NCBI GenBank assembly: GCA_031263015.1
Contig: JAISGN010000008.1
Location: 1-64,000 of the forward strand
DNA: 64,000 bases
Direction of reading: 5' to 3'
DNA from: Bacteroidales bacterium
GTDB lineage: Bacteria > Bacteroidota > Bacteroidia > Bacteroidales > P3
The position numbers and the translations under genes are program-made. Below the pieces are notes generated by a model that was not told where the DNA came from, did not search any database, and saw only the letters and a list, made by a program, of their open reading frames with translations. Of the stretch, positions 55,701 through 64,000 are shown one piece after another (the first letter of the stretch is position 1; every line of letters starts with the position of its first letter).

Positions 55701-57073
55701 CCTTCTACCAAGCGTGGTTGGAATGCCTGAATACCTAATCTGTGAAGGGTTGGAGCACGATTAAGAAGAACAGGGTGTCCTTTGATAACGTTTTCCAAGA
55801 TTTCCATAACCACAGCGTCCTTTCTCTCAACAATTTTCTTGGCAGATTTAACCGTTTTCACTATGCCGCGTTCCAACATCTTGCGAATGATAAACGGCTT
55901 AAACAATTCCGCTGCCATATCCTTAGGCAAACCGCATTCATGCATTTGCAAATCGGGACCGACAACAATTACCGAACGACCGGAATAATCAACACGCTTA
56001 CCTAACAAGTTTTGACGGAAACGACCCTGCTTACCTTTCAAACTATCCGACAAAGATTTCAGAGCTCTGTTTGATTCCGTTTTAACCGAAGACACTTTAC
56101 GCGAATTATCAAATAAAGAATCAACCGCTTCCTGCAACATACGCTTCTCATTACGCATAATAACATCAGGAGCCTTGATTTCAATCAAACGTTTCAAGCG
56201 ATTATTTCTTATTATCACACGACGGTAAAGGTCATTTAGGTCGGAGGTGGCAAATCTTCCTCCATCCAAAGGCACCAATGGTCTTAAATCAGGAGGAATA
56301 ACAGGTATAACTTTCACAATCATCCATTCGGGATGATTTTCTACTCTTGTATTTGATTCACGAAAAGCCTCAACAACATTCAATCTTTTTAATGCTTCCT
56401 GCTTACGTTGTTGTGATGTTTCGGTATTTGCTTTATGGCGTAATTCATAAGATAATTTATCCAAATCCAATCGCTTCAAAAGGTCATATATTGCTTCTGC
56501 CCCCATTTTAGCAATAAACTTATTCGGGTCATCATCATCCAATACCTGATTATCAGAAGGCAGATTCTCTATGATTGAGAAATATTCTTCCTCAGAAAGA
56601 AAATCTAATTGATTTATTCCGTCTTGTTCCTTTATACCAGGATTAACTACAATGTATTTCTCATAATAAATAATCTGGTCTAACTTTTTACTTTGCAATC
56701 CGAGCAATGCACCTATTTTATTAGGCAATGAACGGAAGAACCATATATGAGCAACCGGCACAACCAACTGAATATGCCCCATTCTCTCTCTACGCACCTT
56801 TTTTTCGGTAACTTCCACACCACATCGGTCGCAAATAATACCTTTATAACGGATTCGTTTATATTTTCCGCAATGACACTCCCAATCTCTTGTGGGACCA
56901 AAAATGCGTTCGCAGAACAACCCGTCTCTTTCAGGCTTATAAGTCCTGTAATTTATGGTTTCCGGTTTTAAGACTTCACCTCTCGAACGCTGAAGAATTG
57001 ATTCGGGAGATGCTAAACTGATAGTTATTGTATTAAAACTACTGTTTGTCAAATTTTCTTTATTTGTTGCCAT
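52739..57073 (-). CDS. rpoC: DNA-directed RNA polymerase subunit beta'
   Basis: 1,444 aa, normal for the phylum. N-terminal zinc ribbon [20 protein letters not shown], active-site [12 protein letters not shown], trigger/bridge regions and the second zinc site [16 protein letters not shown] are intact. Separated from rpoB by a 135-base gap holding a strong hairpin. Confidence 0.98.
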   Translation of the reverse strand: MATNKENLTNSSFNTITISLASPESILQRSRGEVLKPETINYRTYKPERDGLFCERIFGPTRDWECHCGKYKRIRYKGIICDRCGVEVTEKKVRRERMGHIQLVVPVAHIWFFRSLPNKIGALLGLQSKKLDQIIYYEKYIVVNPGIKEQDGINQLDFLSEEEYFSIIENLPSDNQVLDDDDPNKFIAKMGAEAIYDLLKRLDLDKLSYELRHKANTETSQQRKQEALKRLNVVEAFRESNTRVENHPEWMIVKVIPVIPPDLRPLVPLDGGRFATSDLNDLYRRVIIRNNRLKRLIEIKAPDVIMRNEKRMLQEAVDSLFDNSRKVSSVKTESNRALKSLSDSLKGKQGRFRQNLLGKRVDYSGRSVIVVGPDLQMHECGLPKDMAAELFKPFIIRKMLERGIVKTVKSAKKIVERKDAVVMEILENVIKGHPVLLNRAPTLHRLGIQAFQPRLVEGKAIRLHPLVCTAFNADFDGDQMAVHVPLGNAAVLEAQMLMLASHNILNPANGAPITVPSQDMVLGLYYMTKGCKSDKDQTIKGEGKIFYSPEEVQIAYNEKAVNLHAWIKIRTTIKDDKGQFKTQLLETTVGRVLFNMVVPESYGYINAELKKSILRDIIGNILKECGMAKTAKFLDDIKNIGYKMAFKGGLSFNLGDVIVPEEKVQLINDAESKVDEVMTNYQMGFITNNERYNQIIDIWTDTNRLLTNEVLKHISEDRQGFNPVYMMLDSGARGSKEQIRQLAGMRGLMAKPQKSGSSGAEIIENPIISNFREGLSVLEYFISTHGARKGLADTALKTADAGYLTRRLVDVAHDVIITEEDCGTLRGIPTTALKKNEEVVQTLYDRILGRVTLHDIVHPQTGEIIARAGDELNEDICQKIEQSPIEEVEIRSVLTCEAKQGVCAKCYGRNLATARMVQKGESVGVIAAQSIGEPGTQLTLRTFHVGGVAGGNIGTTSKIIAKYDGLLQIDELRDVKYKTEEKEDIHIVIGRSAEMRIIDAKTNAILASDNIPYGSKLYFENNVQVKKGDVIAEWDPYNAVIISEAVGKVSFESIIEGVTFKVEADDQTGLQDRVIIESRQKTKNPSISIVDSKGEVLKTYDIPVGAHLMVEDGQKLKAGDSLVKIPRSFGKAGDITGGLPRVTELFEARNPSDPAIVAEIDGVVSLNKKLKRGNREIVITSKTGETRSYLISTSKQILAQENDYVKAGTPLSEGVITPADILAIKGPMKVQEYIVNEVQEVYRLQGVKINDKHFEVIVRQMMRKVEIEDPGDTRFLESEVVNKLDFQEENDKIFGMKVIEDKGESEDCSNGQIISARKLRDENSSLKRRDKALIQARDARPATAKQILQGITRASLQTKSFLSAASFQETTKVLTEATINAKVDYLLGMKENVLVGHLIPAGTGLREYQHMFVANKDELSELSNSEPVQMERKIEKTKTRNYGK

Positions 57074-57140
57074 ATATTTTTATTGACCTTATTTCTTGTT
57101 GTTTTATATAGGCTCAACGAAAGGCTGTTTTACTTTTACA

Positions 57141-57172
57141 AAACGGCGTTTCGTTGCAATAAAACGCCGTTT
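57141..57172. repeat. AAACGGCGTTT hairpin between rpoB and rpoC
   Basis: AAACGGCGTTT (57141-57151) and AAACGCCGTTT (57162-57172) are perfect 11-bp arms around a 10-base loop. A further AAACGGCGTTTT module at 57183 and AAAGGCTGTTTT at 57120 flank it. No clean T-run on the minus strand, so processing or attenuation rather than full termination is inferred. Confidence 0.75.
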
Positions 57173-57208
57173 CATTTTAACCAAACGGCGTTTTATTTTT
57201 CTCTTATT

Positions 57209-60200
57209 TTATTTTATGTCCTTTTGTTCAAAATTTATTTCCAAACCTAAGCCTCGCAACTCATGGACGAGTACATTGAATGATTCGGGAATACCAGGTG
57301 TAGGCATATTTTCGCCTTTGACAATTGCCTCATAAGCCTTTGCACGCCCCACAACGTCATCGGATTTAACCGTTAAGACCTCTTGCAACACGTGGGAAGC
57401 CCCAAATGCCTCCAAAGCCCAAACTTCCATTTCTCCGAAACGCTGTCCGCCGAATTGAGCCTTACCTCCGAGCGGTTGTTGAGTGATTAGCGAGTACGGA
57501 CCTATGGATCTTGCATGCATTTTGTCGTCAATCATATGATGCAATTTGAGCATATACACATATCCTACGGTTGCAGGCTGATCAAATCTGTCTCCTGTTT
57601 CACCATCGTACAAATAGCACTTACCATTCTGCGGCAAACCGGCTTTATCCATATAAGTATTTACCTGCTCTAATGTTGCTCCGTCAAATATTGGAGTTTC
57701 AAAACGCATATTCAACTCATGACCAGCCCATCCCAACACAGTTTCAAAAATTTGTCCCAAATTCATACGAGAAGGCACACCAAGCGGATTAAGAACTATA
57801 TCCACAGGCTTACCGCTTTCCAAAAACGGCATATCTTCCTCACGTACAATCTTTGCAACAATACCTTTGTTTCCGTGACGACCTGCCATTTTATCGCCAA
57901 CTTTCAATTTGCGTTTCTTAGCCAGATAAACCTTAGCCATTTGCACTATTCCAGCCGGAAGATCATCGCCTACGGTCGCCGTAAAGTTCTTCCTTGCATA
58001 CGCTCCTTGTATTTCACTAACACAGATATTATAGTTATGAATTAATTCCTTCACAAAAGAATTGGTTGTCTCATCACTTGTCCAATGATTAGGATTTATG
58101 TTATTGAAATCTATTGATGCTAATATTTTTTGATTGAATTTAGACTTTTTAGGAATAATCTCTTCTTTGTAATTAGTATAAACTCCGGCAGAACTCTTAC
58201 CAACCAAAATGATATAAAGTTTATCAACAAGTTTCGCTTCCAAATCAGCAATTTTCTTATCACATTCCTCTTTCAGCTTAGCAAGGATATCCTTATCCTT
58301 CGCTCTTGTCTTTTTATCTTTTTGAAGTTTAGTAAATAGTCTCTTGCCAATAACTATACCGCTTGAAGAAGGAGGTACTTTCAATGATGCATCTTTCACA
58401 TCACCCGCTTTATCTCCAAAAATAGCACGAAGAAGTTTTTCCTCAGGAGTAGGGTCTGTTTCACCCTTAGGTGTAATTTTTCCAACTAATATATCCCCTT
58501 CCTTAACTTCCGCACCGATACGTATGATGCCGTTCTCGTCCAAATCTTTTGTTGCTTCAAGACTTACATTTGGTATATCACGAGTAAGTTCTTCCAAACC
58601 ACGTTTTGTATCACGCACCTCTGTTATAAATTCTTCAACATGCACGGATGTAAAAATATCTTCTTTAACCACACGTTCCGAAATAACAATTGCATCCTCA
58701 TAATTATATCCTTTCCAAGGCATAAATGCAACCTGCAAATTACGTCCCAGAGCAAGCACTCCATCCTTTGTTGCATATCCTTCGCAAAGAACTTGCCCTT
58801 TTTTAACCTTATCACCTTTATGAACAATAGGACGAAGGTTAATAGATGTACTTTGATTCGTTCGTTGAAATTTAGTAAAGAAATATTCCTTTGTTTCTTC
58901 TTTAAAACTTACCAAGCGATTTTTATCACTTAAATTATAATTGATTACTATCTTGCGAGCATCAACATATTCAACAGTACCATCTCCTTCCGCTTGCAAC
59001 AATACTCTTGAATCAACTGCAACAGATGGCTCTATACCGGTACCAACAATAGGAATCTCAGGGTTTAGTAATGGAACAGCCTGACGCATCATATTTGACC
59101 CCATTAACGCACGGTTAGCATCATCGTGTTCAAGAAATGGAATGAGAGAAGCTGCTATTGAAGCAATTTGATTTGATGCGACATCTATTAAATCAACCTT
59201 GTCAGATGTAACAATAGGGAAATCCGCCATCTGACGAGCCTTAACCTTTTCATCTATTATCTTACCGTCCTCGCTACTCTTTGTCGTTGCCTGTGCTATG
59301 ATTTTATCTTCCTCTTCCTCTGCTGAAAGATAGATAGGGTCTTCTTTCTTTAATACCTTGCTATTTTCAACCTTGTAATAAGGAGTCTCTATAAAACCTA
59401 ATGAGTTTATTTTCGCAAATACAGATAATGAAGAAATAAGTCCAATATTAGGACCTTCAGGAGTTTCTATTGTACATAGACGTCCGTAGTGAGTATAATG
59501 CACATCTCGCACCTCAAAGCCCGCTCTCTCTCTTGATAAACCGCCGGGACCTAACGCTGAAATCCTTCTCTTATGAGTTATTTCTGATAATGGATTGGTT
59601 TGATCCATAAATTGCGATAATTGATTTGTTCCAAAGAACGAATTTATTACCGATGATAAAGTTTTTGCATTTATCAAATCTATCGGCGTAAAAACTTCAT
59701 TATCTCTTACGTTCATCCTTTCACGTATAGTCCTTGCCATACGAGCAAGTCCCACTCCAAATTGAGCATATAACTGCTCACCAACCGTTCTGATTCTACG
59801 GTTACTCAAGTGGTCAATATCATCAACTTCGGTTTTTGAATTAATCAGTTCAATCAGATACTTAATGATTGAGATTATATCTTCCTTAGTTAGAACCTTA
59901 ATATCTGCACTCGTATTAAGATTAAGTTTTTTGTTAATCCGATAACGACCAACATCACCTAAATCATAACGCTTATCGGAAAAGAACAATTTATCTATAA
60001 TACCTCTTGCCGTTTCTTCATCAGGCGGCTCGGCATTGCGTAATTGTCTATAAATATATTCAACAGCTTCCTTGGCATTATTAGCTGTATCTTTCTGTAA
60101 TGTATTAAAAATTATTGAGTAATCACTTGCGGATGCATCGCTATTATGTATTAATATGGTCTTAATGCCAGCATCAAGTACGGCATCTATATACTCTTCC

Positions 60201-61027
60201 GTAAGTTCAACTTCTCTGTCTATAATAATCTCCGTTCTGTCTATGGAAACAACTTCACCCGTATCTTCATCAACAAAATCTTCTATCCATGTACGAACAA
60301 CTCTTGCTGCAAGGCGACGACCAATAACTTTTTTCAAATTTGTCTTACTAACCTTTATCTCCTCTGCAAGATTGAATATTTCCAATATATCTTTATCAGT
60401 CTCATAACCTATGGCTCTTAATAATGTAGTGATAGGCAATTTTTTCTTTCTATCAATATATGCATACATTATATTATTTATATCTGTTGTAAATTCCATC
60501 CATGAACCTTTGAACGGAATAATTCTTGCCGAATATAATTGCATTCCGTTATTATGCAAACTCGTTCCGAAGAATACTCCGGGAGAACGATGCAACTGAG
60601 AAACAACAACACGTTCCGCTCCATTAACCACAAACGTTCCTTTAGGTGTCATATAAGGAATCATTCCCAAATATACATCTTGTATTATTGTTTCAAATTC
60701 TTCGTGTTCCGGGTCGTTACAGTATAACTTTAATTTTGCTTTTAACGGCACACTAAACGTTAAACCCCTCTCTATACATTCTTCTATAGAATAACGAGGA
60801 GGGTCAATGAAATAATCTAAAAATTCAAGGACAAAGTTGTTACGTGCATCTGTTATAGGAAAACTCTCTGCAAATACTTTATAGAGACCTTCATCTTTTT
60901 TGTTCTCCGCATTTGTTTCTAATTGAAAGAAATCCTTGAAAGATTTCAACTGAATATCCAAAAAATCCGGATATTTGAATTGTTTTACTGTTGCAAAACT
61001 TACTACGGTTGGTTTTTTTGTTGCCAA
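57209..61027 (-). CDS. rpoB: DNA-directed RNA polymerase subunit beta
   Basis: 1,272 aa. [20 protein letters not shown] near the N-terminus, the rifampicin pocket [20 protein letters not shown] and [12 protein letters not shown] keep wild-type residues, and [19 protein letters not shown] lies in the active centre. A TTG start at 61027 gives [14 protein letters not shown], matching the usual distance (18-20 residues) to YPDFL. The ATG at 61075 would add a hydrophobic leader and lies at the edge of the rplL hairpin. Confidence 0.95.
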   Translation of the reverse strand: MATKKPTVVSFATVKQFKYPDFLDIQLKSFKDFFQLETNAENKKDEGLYKVFAESFPITDARNNFVLEFLDYFIDPPRYSIEECIERGLTFSVPLKAKLKLYCNDPEHEEFETIIQDVYLGMIPYMTPKGTFVVNGAERVVVSQLHRSPGVFFGTSLHNNGMQLYSARIIPFKGSWMEFTTDINNIMYAYIDRKKKLPITTLLRAIGYETDKDILEIFNLAEEIKVSKTNLKKVIGRRLAARVVRTWIEDFVDEDTGEVVSIDRTEIIIDREVELTEEYIDAVLDAGIKTILIHNSDASASDYSIIFNTLQKDTANNAKEAVEYIYRQLRNAEPPDEETARGIIDKLFFSDKRYDLGDVGRYRINKKLNLNTSADIKVLTKEDIISIIKYLIELINSKTEVDDIDHLSNRRIRTVGEQLYAQFGVGLARMARTIRERMNVRDNEVFTPIDLINAKTLSSVINSFFGTNQLSQFMDQTNPLSEITHKRRISALGPGGLSRERAGFEVRDVHYTHYGRLCTIETPEGPNIGLISSLSVFAKINSLGFIETPYYKVENSKVLKKEDPIYLSAEEEEDKIIAQATTKSSEDGKIIDEKVKARQMADFPIVTSDKVDLIDVASNQIASIAASLIPFLEHDDANRALMGSNMMRQAVPLLNPEIPIVGTGIEPSVAVDSRVLLQAEGDGTVEYVDARKIVINYNLSDKNRLVSFKEETKEYFFTKFQRTNQSTSINLRPIVHKGDKVKKGQVLCEGYATKDGVLALGRNLQVAFMPWKGYNYEDAIVISERVVKEDIFTSVHVEEFITEVRDTKRGLEELTRDIPNVSLEATKDLDENGIIRIGAEVKEGDILVGKITPKGETDPTPEEKLLRAIFGDKAGDVKDASLKVPPSSSGIVIGKRLFTKLQKDKKTRAKDKDILAKLKEECDKKIADLEAKLVDKLYIILVGKSSAGVYTNYKEEIIPKKSKFNQKILASIDFNNINPNHWTSDETTNSFVKELIHNYNICVSEIQGAYARKNFTATVGDDLPAGIVQMAKVYLAKKRKLKVGDKMAGRHGNKGIVAKIVREEDMPFLESGKPVDIVLNPLGVPSRMNLGQIFETVLGWAGHELNMRFETPIFDGATLEQVNTYMDKAGLPQNGKCYLYDGETGDRFDQPATVGYVYMLKLHHMIDDKMHARSIGPYSLITQQPLGGKAQFGGQRFGEMEVWALEAFGASHVLQEVLTVKSDDVVGRAKAYEAIVKGENMPTPGIPESFNVLVHELRGLGLEINFEQKDIK

Positions 61028-61072
61028 GGTAATTATTTTATTAAAATTAAACCAATATAGAATAAATATAAA

Positions 61073-61114
61073 CAAGGAATAGGTATCCTATTAATAAGAA
61101 TACCTTATTCCTTA
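61073..61114 (-). terminator. Hairpin between rplL and rpoB (partial terminator/attenuator)
   Basis: AAGGAATA-GGTAT pairs with ATACC-TATTCCTT, with small bulges, followed on the minus strand by TTGTTTATATTTATT. It could let rplL be made in excess over rpoB, as known in other bacteria. Confidence 0.55.
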
Positions 61115-61135
61115 AATTATTGAGGTGAAATAGAT

Positions 61136-61510
61136 TTACTTAACTTCAACCTTTGCACCTGCTTCTTCTAACGCTTTCTTCAAAGATTCTGCTTCGTCTT
61201 TAGAAACTCCTTCCTTCAAAGGTTTTGGTGCTGCATCTACAAGTTCTTTAGCTTCCTTCAATCCAAGGCTGCAAAGATCTTTTACCAACTTAACAACATT
61301 AAGTTTAGATGCTCCTGCTTCTGCCAAGATAACATCAAAAGATGTTTTCTCTTCTGCGGCTACGGCAGCTCCGCCTGCTGCAGGAGCTGCTACTGCTACT
61401 GCTGCTGCCGGTTCAATACCATATTCTTCTTTTAAGATGTCTGCTAATTCTTTTACTTCTTTTACAGTTAGATTAACTAATTGTTCTGCAAACGCTTTTA
61501 AATCTGCCAT
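61136..61510 (-). CDS. rplL: 50S ribosomal protein L7/L12
   Basis: 124 aa. The N-terminal dimer domain, the alanine-rich hinge ([20 protein letters not shown]) and the C-terminal factor-binding domain ([40 protein letters not shown]) are all present. Confidence 0.97.
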   Translation of the reverse strand: MADLKAFAEQLVNLTVKEVKELADILKEEYGIEPAAAVAVAAPAAGGAAVAAEEKTSFDVILAEAGASKLNVVKLVKDLCSLGLKEAKELVDAAPKPLKEGVSKDEAESLKKALEEAGAKVEVK

Positions 61511-61559
61511 TTTATTAAATATTTAATGTTTTACAATAAATTACTTTACTTTTTGTTTT

Positions 61560-62081
61560 TTATTCTGTCCTTTCAGACAATGTTTTTATTACACCTGACA
61601 ATGTATTTGCACTTGACTGCAATGTACTTACAACATTCTTAGTTGGAGACATCAATGCAAGAATAATATCTGCAACAAGCTCATTCTTAGATTTAATTGT
61701 AATCAAATCATTTAAACTTGTATCTCCAAAATAGAATGACTCTTCCACATAAGCCGCCTTTAATATAGGTTTTTCGCTTGTTGCCCTAAATTCCTTTATT
61801 AATTTTGCGGGTGCATTATTTACATTGGAAAGCATAATAGAGGTCGCTCCTTTGCAAGTAGATAATAATTCGGAATAATCGACACTGGATTGTTCCATTG
61901 CCTTAATTAACAATTTATTCTTTACTACCAAAAGTTTAACCTCTCTACGGAAGCACAAACGTCTAAGTTTTGCTGTATCAACGGAATTCAAACCTTCTAT
62001 ATCCACAAGATACACATAAGGATACTTAGCAATTTCTACTCCTATAGATTCTATTAATTGAGCTTTATCTTCTTTTCTCAT
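61560..62081 (-). CDS. rplJ: 50S ribosomal protein L10
   Basis: 173 aa. MRKEDKAQLIESIGVEIAKY and KLRRLCFRREVKLLVVKNKL, with the C-terminal helix that carries L7/L12 dimers. Known elsewhere as autogenous repressor of rplJL. Confidence 0.96.
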   Translation of the reverse strand: MRKEDKAQLIESIGVEIAKYPYVYLVDIEGLNSVDTAKLRRLCFRREVKLLVVKNKLLIKAMEQSSVDYSELLSTCKGATSIMLSNVNNAPAKLIKEFRATSEKPILKAAYVEESFYFGDTSLNDLITIKSKNELVADIILALMSPTKNVVSTLQSSANTLSGVIKTLSERTE

Positions 62082-62101
62082 ATCTGTATATTTTAATGAG
62101 A

Positions 62102-62797
62102 TTACTTAGTTATAGATTTCACATCAACTTTCACTCCCGGACTCATAGTTGAAGATAGTGTTACACTCTTCATATAAGTTCCTTTCGCTGCTGATGGCTT
62201 AAGTTTGATAATTGCATTAAGAACCTCCAAAGCATTTTCGCATATCTTTGTTGGTTCAAATGATACACGAGCAACACTTGTATGAATGATTCCAAACTTA
62301 TCAACCTTAAAATCTATCTTACCGGCTTTGACTTCCTGAACGGCTTTTCCAATTTCCATTGTAACTGTACCTGTTTTAGGGTTAGGCATTAAGCCACGAG
62401 GACCTAATATTTTCCCTAATGCCCCTATTTTAGGCATTACACTTGGCATTGTGATAATAACATCGACATCCGTCCAACCGCCTTTTATTTTGTCAACATA
62501 TTCGTCCAATCCGACATAATCAGCTCCGGCTGCTTTAGCTTCATCTTCTTTGTCAGGTGTGCAAAGTACAAGCACTCTTTTGGTTTTACCCGTTCCATGA
62601 GGCAAAGTTACAATACCTCTTACCATTTGATTCGCTTTACGGGGATCTACTCCCAAACGAACATCTACATCAACAGATGCATCAAATTTTGTAAAGGTAA
62701 TGTCTTTGACAACTTTAACGGCTTCTTCCAAAGAATACGCTTTTGCAACATCAAACTTTGCCAAAGCCTCTTTCTGTTTCTTCGATATTTTTGCCAT
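62102..62797 (-). CDS. rplA: 50S ribosomal protein L1
   Basis: 231 aa. [40 protein letters not shown] and [16 protein letters not shown]. Translational regulator of rplKA in other bacteria. Confidence 0.97.
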   Translation of the reverse strand: MAKISKKQKEALAKFDVAKAYSLEEAVKVVKDITFTKFDASVDVDVRLGVDPRKANQMVRGIVTLPHGTGKTKRVLVLCTPDKEDEAKAAGADYVGLDEYVDKIKGGWTDVDVIITMPSVMPKIGALGKILGPRGLMPNPKTGTVTMEIGKAVQEVKAGKIDFKVDKFGIIHTSVARVSFEPTKICENALEVLNAIIKLKPSAAKGTYMKSVTLSSTMSPGVKVDVKSITK

Positions 62798-62834
62798 TTT
62801 TACTTTTAATAAATTTAAATAATTAGATTAAAGA

Positions 62835-63260
62835 CTATTCTTTAACCGTGATACCCATACTTCTTGCCGTACCCTTTACAATTGTAACAGCTGCATCTAT
62901 TGTAAAGCAATTCAAATCTACCATTTTTGCTTCGGCAATAGTTCTAATCTGATCCATTGTTAAAGTAGCAACTTTGTTTCTGTTTGGTTCGGCTGAACCG
63001 CTCTTCAACTTAGCTGCGTCTTTTAGTTGCACAGCAACAGGTGGGGTTTTAATTACAAAATCAAAGGATTTGTCAGCATAAACAGTAATAATAGCAGGAA
63101 CAATCTTACCTGCTTGGTCTTGTGTTCTTGCATTAAACTGCTTACAAAATTCCATTATATTAACACCCTTTGCACCTAAGGCAGGTCCTACTGGTGGTGA
63201 TGGATTTGCTGCTCCTCCTTTAATTTGCAACTTAATTAATCCTGCAACTTCTTTAGCCAT
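62835..63260 (-). CDS. rplK: 50S ribosomal protein L11
   Basis: 141 aa. [40 protein letters not shown] and the C-terminal rRNA-binding domain ending [12 protein letters not shown]. Confidence 0.97.
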   Translation of the reverse strand: MAKEVAGLIKLQIKGGAANPSPPVGPALGAKGVNIMEFCKQFNARTQDQAGKIVPAIITVYADKSFDFVIKTPPVAVQLKDAAKLKSGSAEPNRNKVATLTMDQIRTIAEAKMVDLNCFTIDAAVTIVKGTARSMGITVKE

Positions 63261-63308
63261 TTTACTATGTGCATTTATTGATTAAAAAAATATATACTGA
63301 TGTTTTAA

Positions 63309-63851
63309 TTATTTCTCTACTTGAACAAAAGATAATTCAACAGGTGTTTTGCGACCAAATATCTTAACAATAACCTTCAACTTTCTTTTCTCCACGTTTA
63401 TTTCCTCAATAACTCCAGAAAAATTATTGAAAGGACCATCAACGACTTTAACCGTCTCGCCAACAATAAATGGATTTTCCATTTCCACATCAGAATTAAG
63501 TAAATCATCCATTTTACCTAAAATTCTTTTAACTTCGCTATCCTGTAAAGGCAATGGGGTTCCATCTCTTTCCGAAAGGAAGCCTATGATATTAGGAATG
63601 TTTTTAATGGTGTGAATTATCTCACCTTCCAATGTAGCTTCTATAAGAATATAGCCTGGGAAAAGCGTCCTGTCTTTTCCAATCCGTTTACCATTACGAA
63701 CAGAATAAACTCTCTCGGTAGGAATAAGCACCTGAGGAACAAATTCACGAAGATCTAAGCGAGTTATTTCGTTATCAATATACTCCTTTGCCTTACGTTC
63801 TTTGCCTGCAATAGCCCTTAAAACGTACCATCTTTTAGTTTGTTCATTCAT
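63309..63851 (-). CDS. nusG: Transcription termination/antitermination protein NusG
   Basis: 180 aa. The NGN domain begins [33 protein letters not shown] and a C-terminal KOW domain ([20 protein letters not shown]) follow. It heads the visible nusG-rplKAJL-rpoBC order. Confidence 0.96.
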   Translation of the reverse strand: MNEQTKRWYVLRAIAGKERKAKEYIDNEITRLDLREFVPQVLIPTERVYSVRNGKRIGKDRTLFPGYILIEATLEGEIIHTIKNIPNIIGFLSERDGTPLPLQDSEVKRILGKMDDLLNSDVEMENPFIVGETVKVVDGPFNNFSGVIEEINVEKRKLKVIVKIFGRKTPVELSFVQVEK

Positions 63852-63961
63852 AGCAGTAAAATCATTGAATAATTAAATCATCAAATAAAAAACAAAATTT
63901 TATTGACATGTCTCTATGGCTAAGCCAATGGGAAGCAAGGCATATCAAACAATATGTTATA

Positions 63962-64000
63962 TTATCCCAACATACTATACAAATACCCTAATAGTCCCTT
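63962..64000 (-). CDS. secE: Probable SecE C-terminus (runs off window)
   Basis: Only the last 12 residues, KGLLGYLYSMLG, are in view before the stop at 63962. The hydrophobic end and position just upstream of nusG fit SecE. The 110-base gap to nusG shows no other gene. Too short to prove. Confidence 0.4.
   Translation of the reverse strand, partial: KGLLGYLYSMLG

Overview
The window looks like a chromosomal segment of an AT-rich member of the Bacteroidota, most likely Bacteroidales. Seen directly: promoters repeatedly match the Bacteroidota -7 box TAnnTTTG, sometimes with TTTG about 17-19 bases upstream. Genes lack Shine-Dalgarno sequences, ribosomal proteins S14 and L36 are zinc-free types, a DUF3467 gene follows rpoC, and the lipoproteins carry acidic residues just after the lipidated cysteine. 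No rRNA is present to name the genus.

Left edge (1-2.7 kb): the N-terminal 832 residues of a type II-C Cas9 run off the window on the minus strand. A divergent tracrRNA gene with its own promoter and terminator lies beside it. No CRISPR array is in view; cas1/cas2 and the array are expected further left. From 2.8 to 10.4 kb come a PorE/OmpA-like envelope protein, a tiny lipoprotein, nth, a membrane EEP-family protein, an incomplete ATP synthase cluster (atpE-F-H only), a SpoU-type RNA methyltransferase and rplI-rpsR-rpsF. From 10.8 to 16 kb lie a ferredoxin, tRNA-Glu, rpsT, tatD, birA, coaX and a putative abortive-infection gene of the AbiC type.

From 16.2 to 34.2 kb runs an unbroken minus-strand str-S10-spc-alpha superoperon (rpsL to rplQ). 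From 34.5 to 37.3 kb is an accessory island: three tandem paralogous lipoproteins of 202 residues each, then about 650 bp of nested inverted repeats with four palindromes spaced exactly 22 bp apart at the centre. From 37.4 to 45.7 kb are tilS, a thiolase and MaoC hydratase pair, a polyprenyl synthase, a NdpA-like nucleoid protein, a FRG-domain gene, and an atoD-kal-kce set typical of lysine fermentation. An HNH endonuclease gene at 46.0-47.1 kb sits between two 63-bp direct repeats, each carrying the same promoter box. After housekeeping genes (TPR protein, DHOD-like, four-helix bundle, DNA polymerase III delta', anmK), the window ends with the rpoBC operon: nusG-rplKAJL-rpoB-rpoC-DUF3467.

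The metabolic genes fit an amino-acid fermenter: Kce and Kal turn 3-keto-5-aminohexanoate plus acetyl-CoA into acetoacetate and crotonyl-CoA, the CoA transferase activates the acid, and the thiolase cleaves acetoacetyl-CoA. Between the genes, a family of short palindromic repeats recurs. It has a 33-bp A unit, a hairpin B unit (GTGCGACACGCAC, with a compensatory change in one copy) and AAACGGCGTTT or AAACAGCC hairpins. I could not assign this family to any described element.
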